From Hyphomicrobium sp. (lineage in GTDB: Bacteria > Pseudomonadota > Alphaproteobacteria > Rhizobiales > Hyphomicrobiaceae), in NCBI GenBank assembly GCA_002928735.1, contig PERL01000016.1:1-64000 (forward strand): a DNA stretch of 64,000 bases. The letters are read 5' to 3'. A program made the translations under genes and the position numbers. Under the pieces are notes generated by a model that was given only the letters and a program-made list of their open reading frames with translations, was not told the DNA's origin and searched no databases. Positions 62,524 through 64,000 of the stretch are shown piece by piece; position 1 is the stretch's first letter; every line of letters begins with the position of its first letter.

Positions 62524-63615
62524 ATGTGGGGTTATCAGCAGAAGGTCGCCAAAGATTTGGAGCGGTGGCGCGCGGCCGGGTGGATCGACGAGGCCGGCGC
62601 CCGGGCGATCCGGGCCGACGTGGCCTCGCGGGGGCGCGGCATTGGATTGCCCGGCGCACTCGCGATTCTGGCGGCGGTGCTGATCGGTTTCGCGGTCATG
62701 AGTTTCGTGGCGGCGAACTGGCAGGACATGTCGCGCGTGTTCCGGCTTGGGTTGCTGACCGGGTTGCTGTGTGCAGCGTACGTGCTGGCCGCGGCGATGT
62801 TCCGGCGCGGGCTGGACACCTTCGGACACGCGGCGGTGCTGGCCGGGTGCGCGATCTTTGGCGCCGACATCATGCTGGTTTCGCAGATGTACCACATGGA
62901 TGGCAACGCGCCGGACGTGGTGCTCGTGTGGGCGGCAGGTACGTTGCTTGCGGGCGCGCTGATCCGGTCCAATCCGGCGCTGGCGTTTGCGCTCGTGCTG
63001 TTCTCGGTGTGGGGCCTGTGGGAGACGGGGCAACGCGATGCCGTCTATTGGCCGTATCTGGTTCCGTGGGCGCTCGTCTCAGCGGCGTTCTATTGGCAGC
63101 GCTGGGAGCCGGGCGTGCACTTGTCGGGTCTCGCGCTCACCGGTTTCATTCTGACATACGGGCAGATCCATCACGCGGTGGGCGGGTTCGAGACCGTGAC
63201 ACTCATCGGCGTGGTGATCGGCGCGCTGTCGGCTTTGGGTCTTGTGCTTCGTCCAGGGCTGGCGGCGGTTTGGAGAGGCGGCATTCTGTACGGCTTCTTC
63301 ATTACATTCTCGGGCCTCTTTGCGCTGCAGTTCTTCAAAAATCCCAGCCTGAGCGCTTTCCTGGTGCTCGCGGTGCTGGCTCTTGCGCTGACGCTGGCTG
63401 CTGTGTGGTGGGGGCTAACAGCGGATGACCGGCGTGCGCTGTGGCTTGGGTATCTTGGCTTCTCGCTGCAGATCCTTTGGATTTACGGAAAGACGGTGGG
63501 ATCGCTGATGGGCTCGTCGGTGTTTTTCTTGTCGGCTGGTTTCGTGGTCGCGGGGCTTGCGTATTTTGCTTACCGGCTGCACGCGCGGCGTGAGGCACAA
63601 GAGGTGGTGTCATGA
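62524..63615 (+). CDS. DUF2157 membrane protein
   Basis: A 363-residue protein: a soluble N-terminal DUF2157 segment (LERWRAAGWIDEAGARAI) followed by about ten transmembrane helices, including GALAILAAVLIGFAVMSFVAANW. The family is unassigned but widespread and is commonly followed by a GDYxxLxY protein, as here. ATG 62524 follows GGAG; an open frame extends upstream but lacks family similarity. ATGA overlap with the next gene. Confidence 0.88.
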   Translation: MWGYQQKVAKDLERWRAAGWIDEAGARAIRADVASRGRGIGLPGALAILAAVLIGFAVMSFVAANWQDMSRVFRLGLLTGLLCAAYVLAAAMFRRGLDTFGHAAVLAGCAIFGADIMLVSQMYHMDGNAPDVVLVWAAGTLLAGALIRSNPALAFALVLFSVWGLWETGQRDAVYWPYLVPWALVSAAFYWQRWEPGVHLSGLALTGFILTYGQIHHAVGGFETVTLIGVVIGALSALGLVLRPGLAAVWRGGILYGFFITFSGLFALQFFKNPSLSAFLVLAVLALALTLAAVWWGLTADDRRALWLGYLGFSLQILWIYGKTVGSLMGSSVFFLSAGFVVAGLAYFAYRLHARREAQEVVS

Positions 63616-64000
63616 CAGGTGGTGTGAGATCGTCGATGTGGAGGGCGTTGGCCGTGGTGGCCGGTGTGCAGAGCCTCGTGATCGGCTGGATGGTGTGGGA
63701 TCGCGTGTCGCTGTTGGCGAACGGGAGGGAGATCAAGGCGGCGGTCGTGCCGGTCGATCCGCGCGATATCTTCCGCGGCGATTATGTGACGCTCGGGTAC
63801 GGGTTCACGTCGGGGGCGGATATCGCTCTGCCGGAGGGCGCACGCACGGGCGATACGGTTTATGCACTGCTGAAGGAGCAGGGGCCGTCGGATTGGACGC
63901 TCGCCGGCGTGACAGCGGAGCAGCCTGAGACGCAGGGCAGCGGCGAGGTGGTGCTGAAGGCGATCGTCGACCGCGCGTGGCGGGGGCAGGCGTCGCCGCA
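63612..64000 (+). CDS. GDYXXLXY domain protein, 3' end outside window
   Basis: The first 129 residues of a membrane-anchored protein: one N-terminal hydrophobic segment (ALAVVAGVQSLVIGWMVW), then VPVDPRDIFRGDYVTLGY, the name-giving GDYxxLxY motif. The family is the usual partner of DUF2157 proteins and has no assigned function. The frame is open to the window edge. Confidence 0.85.
   Translation, partial: MTGGVRSSMWRALAVVAGVQSLVIGWMVWDRVSLLANGREIKAAVVPVDPRDIFRGDYVTLGYGFTSGADIALPEGARTGDTVYALLKEQGPSDWTLAGVTAEQPETQGSGEVVLKAIVDRAWRGQASP

Noticed and set aside
1-64000. CRISPR array
   Set aside because: No regularly spaced direct repeats with unique spacers were seen; the 48-bp tandem repeats at 55276-55560 are coding.

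Overview
The window looks like chromosome of a methylotrophic or facultatively methylotrophic alphaproteobacterium of the order Hyphomicrobiales, possibly Hyphomicrobium-like. The evidence is the combination of crotonyl-CoA carboxylase/reductase, two kinds of formate dehydrogenase, a PQQ alcohol dehydrogenase with its satellite genes, and an alphaproteobacterial tRNA-Lys(CTT) attachment site. The genus assignment is inference; there is no rRNA or complete tRNA in the window.

Layout. (1) 1-4608: right end of an integrated element: a primase/helicase-like protein, two small ORFs, a tyrosine integrase, and a 45-bp copy of the 3' part of tRNA-Lys as attR. Just outside lies a frameshifted serine-recombinase remnant. 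(2) 5278-7634: ergothioneine genes egtB-egtD. (3) 7739-14635: a complete PQQ alcohol-oxidation locus: CxxxCW protein, beta-propeller, cytochrome PedF, solute-binding protein, SoxYZ-like carrier, metallohydrolase, and a dehydrogenase carrying the Asp-x-Asp lanthanide signature. Its leader contains an unusual structured element. (4) 14744-28108: accessory region with NAD-formate dehydrogenase, a YbaK-like protein, a cytidylate-kinase-like protein, a CBS protein, membrane proteins, decayed DUF302 and integrase genes, and a molybdenum formate dehydrogenase made of a separate Fe-S subunit, a catalytic subunit and the delta subunit, without diaphorase genes. (5) 28286-32217: pyrC, small unknowns, and a mobA-mobB fusion. 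(6) 32374-38317: inorganic-carbon block: SbtB-like PII protein, SbtA bicarbonate transporter, LysR regulator, ccr, an OxyR-like regulator lacking the peroxidatic cysteine, and beta-carbonic anhydrase. (7) 38875-50831: guanidine-assimilation operon of nine genes read leftwards from a probable sigma-54 promoter and a guanidine-I riboswitch. (8) 50947-53094: DUF779, a cysteine hydrolase, a DUF533 protein. (9) 53137-55088: a two-gene three-Cys-motif/TcmP module of unknown function. (10) 55274-64000: a 16-residue-repeat secreted protein, aldehyde dehydrogenase, trmFO, small ORFs, cytochrome bd (cydAB), and a DUF2157/GDYxxLxY pair running off the end.

How it fits together. The PQQ dehydrogenase would oxidise alcohols in the periplasm to aldehydes, passing electrons to PedF; aldehyde dehydrogenase (55831-57351) would take the aldehyde further, and the two formate dehydrogenases would oxidise formate to CO2. 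MobAB supplies the Mo-bis-MGD cofactor for the Mo enzyme. Bicarbonate or CO2 is a substrate for both Ccr and guanidine carboxylase, which makes the nearby SbtA and carbonic anhydrase a plausible functional match. The guanidine operon converts guanidine to ammonia and CO2; its sigma-54 promoter suggests nitrogen control on top of ligand sensing.
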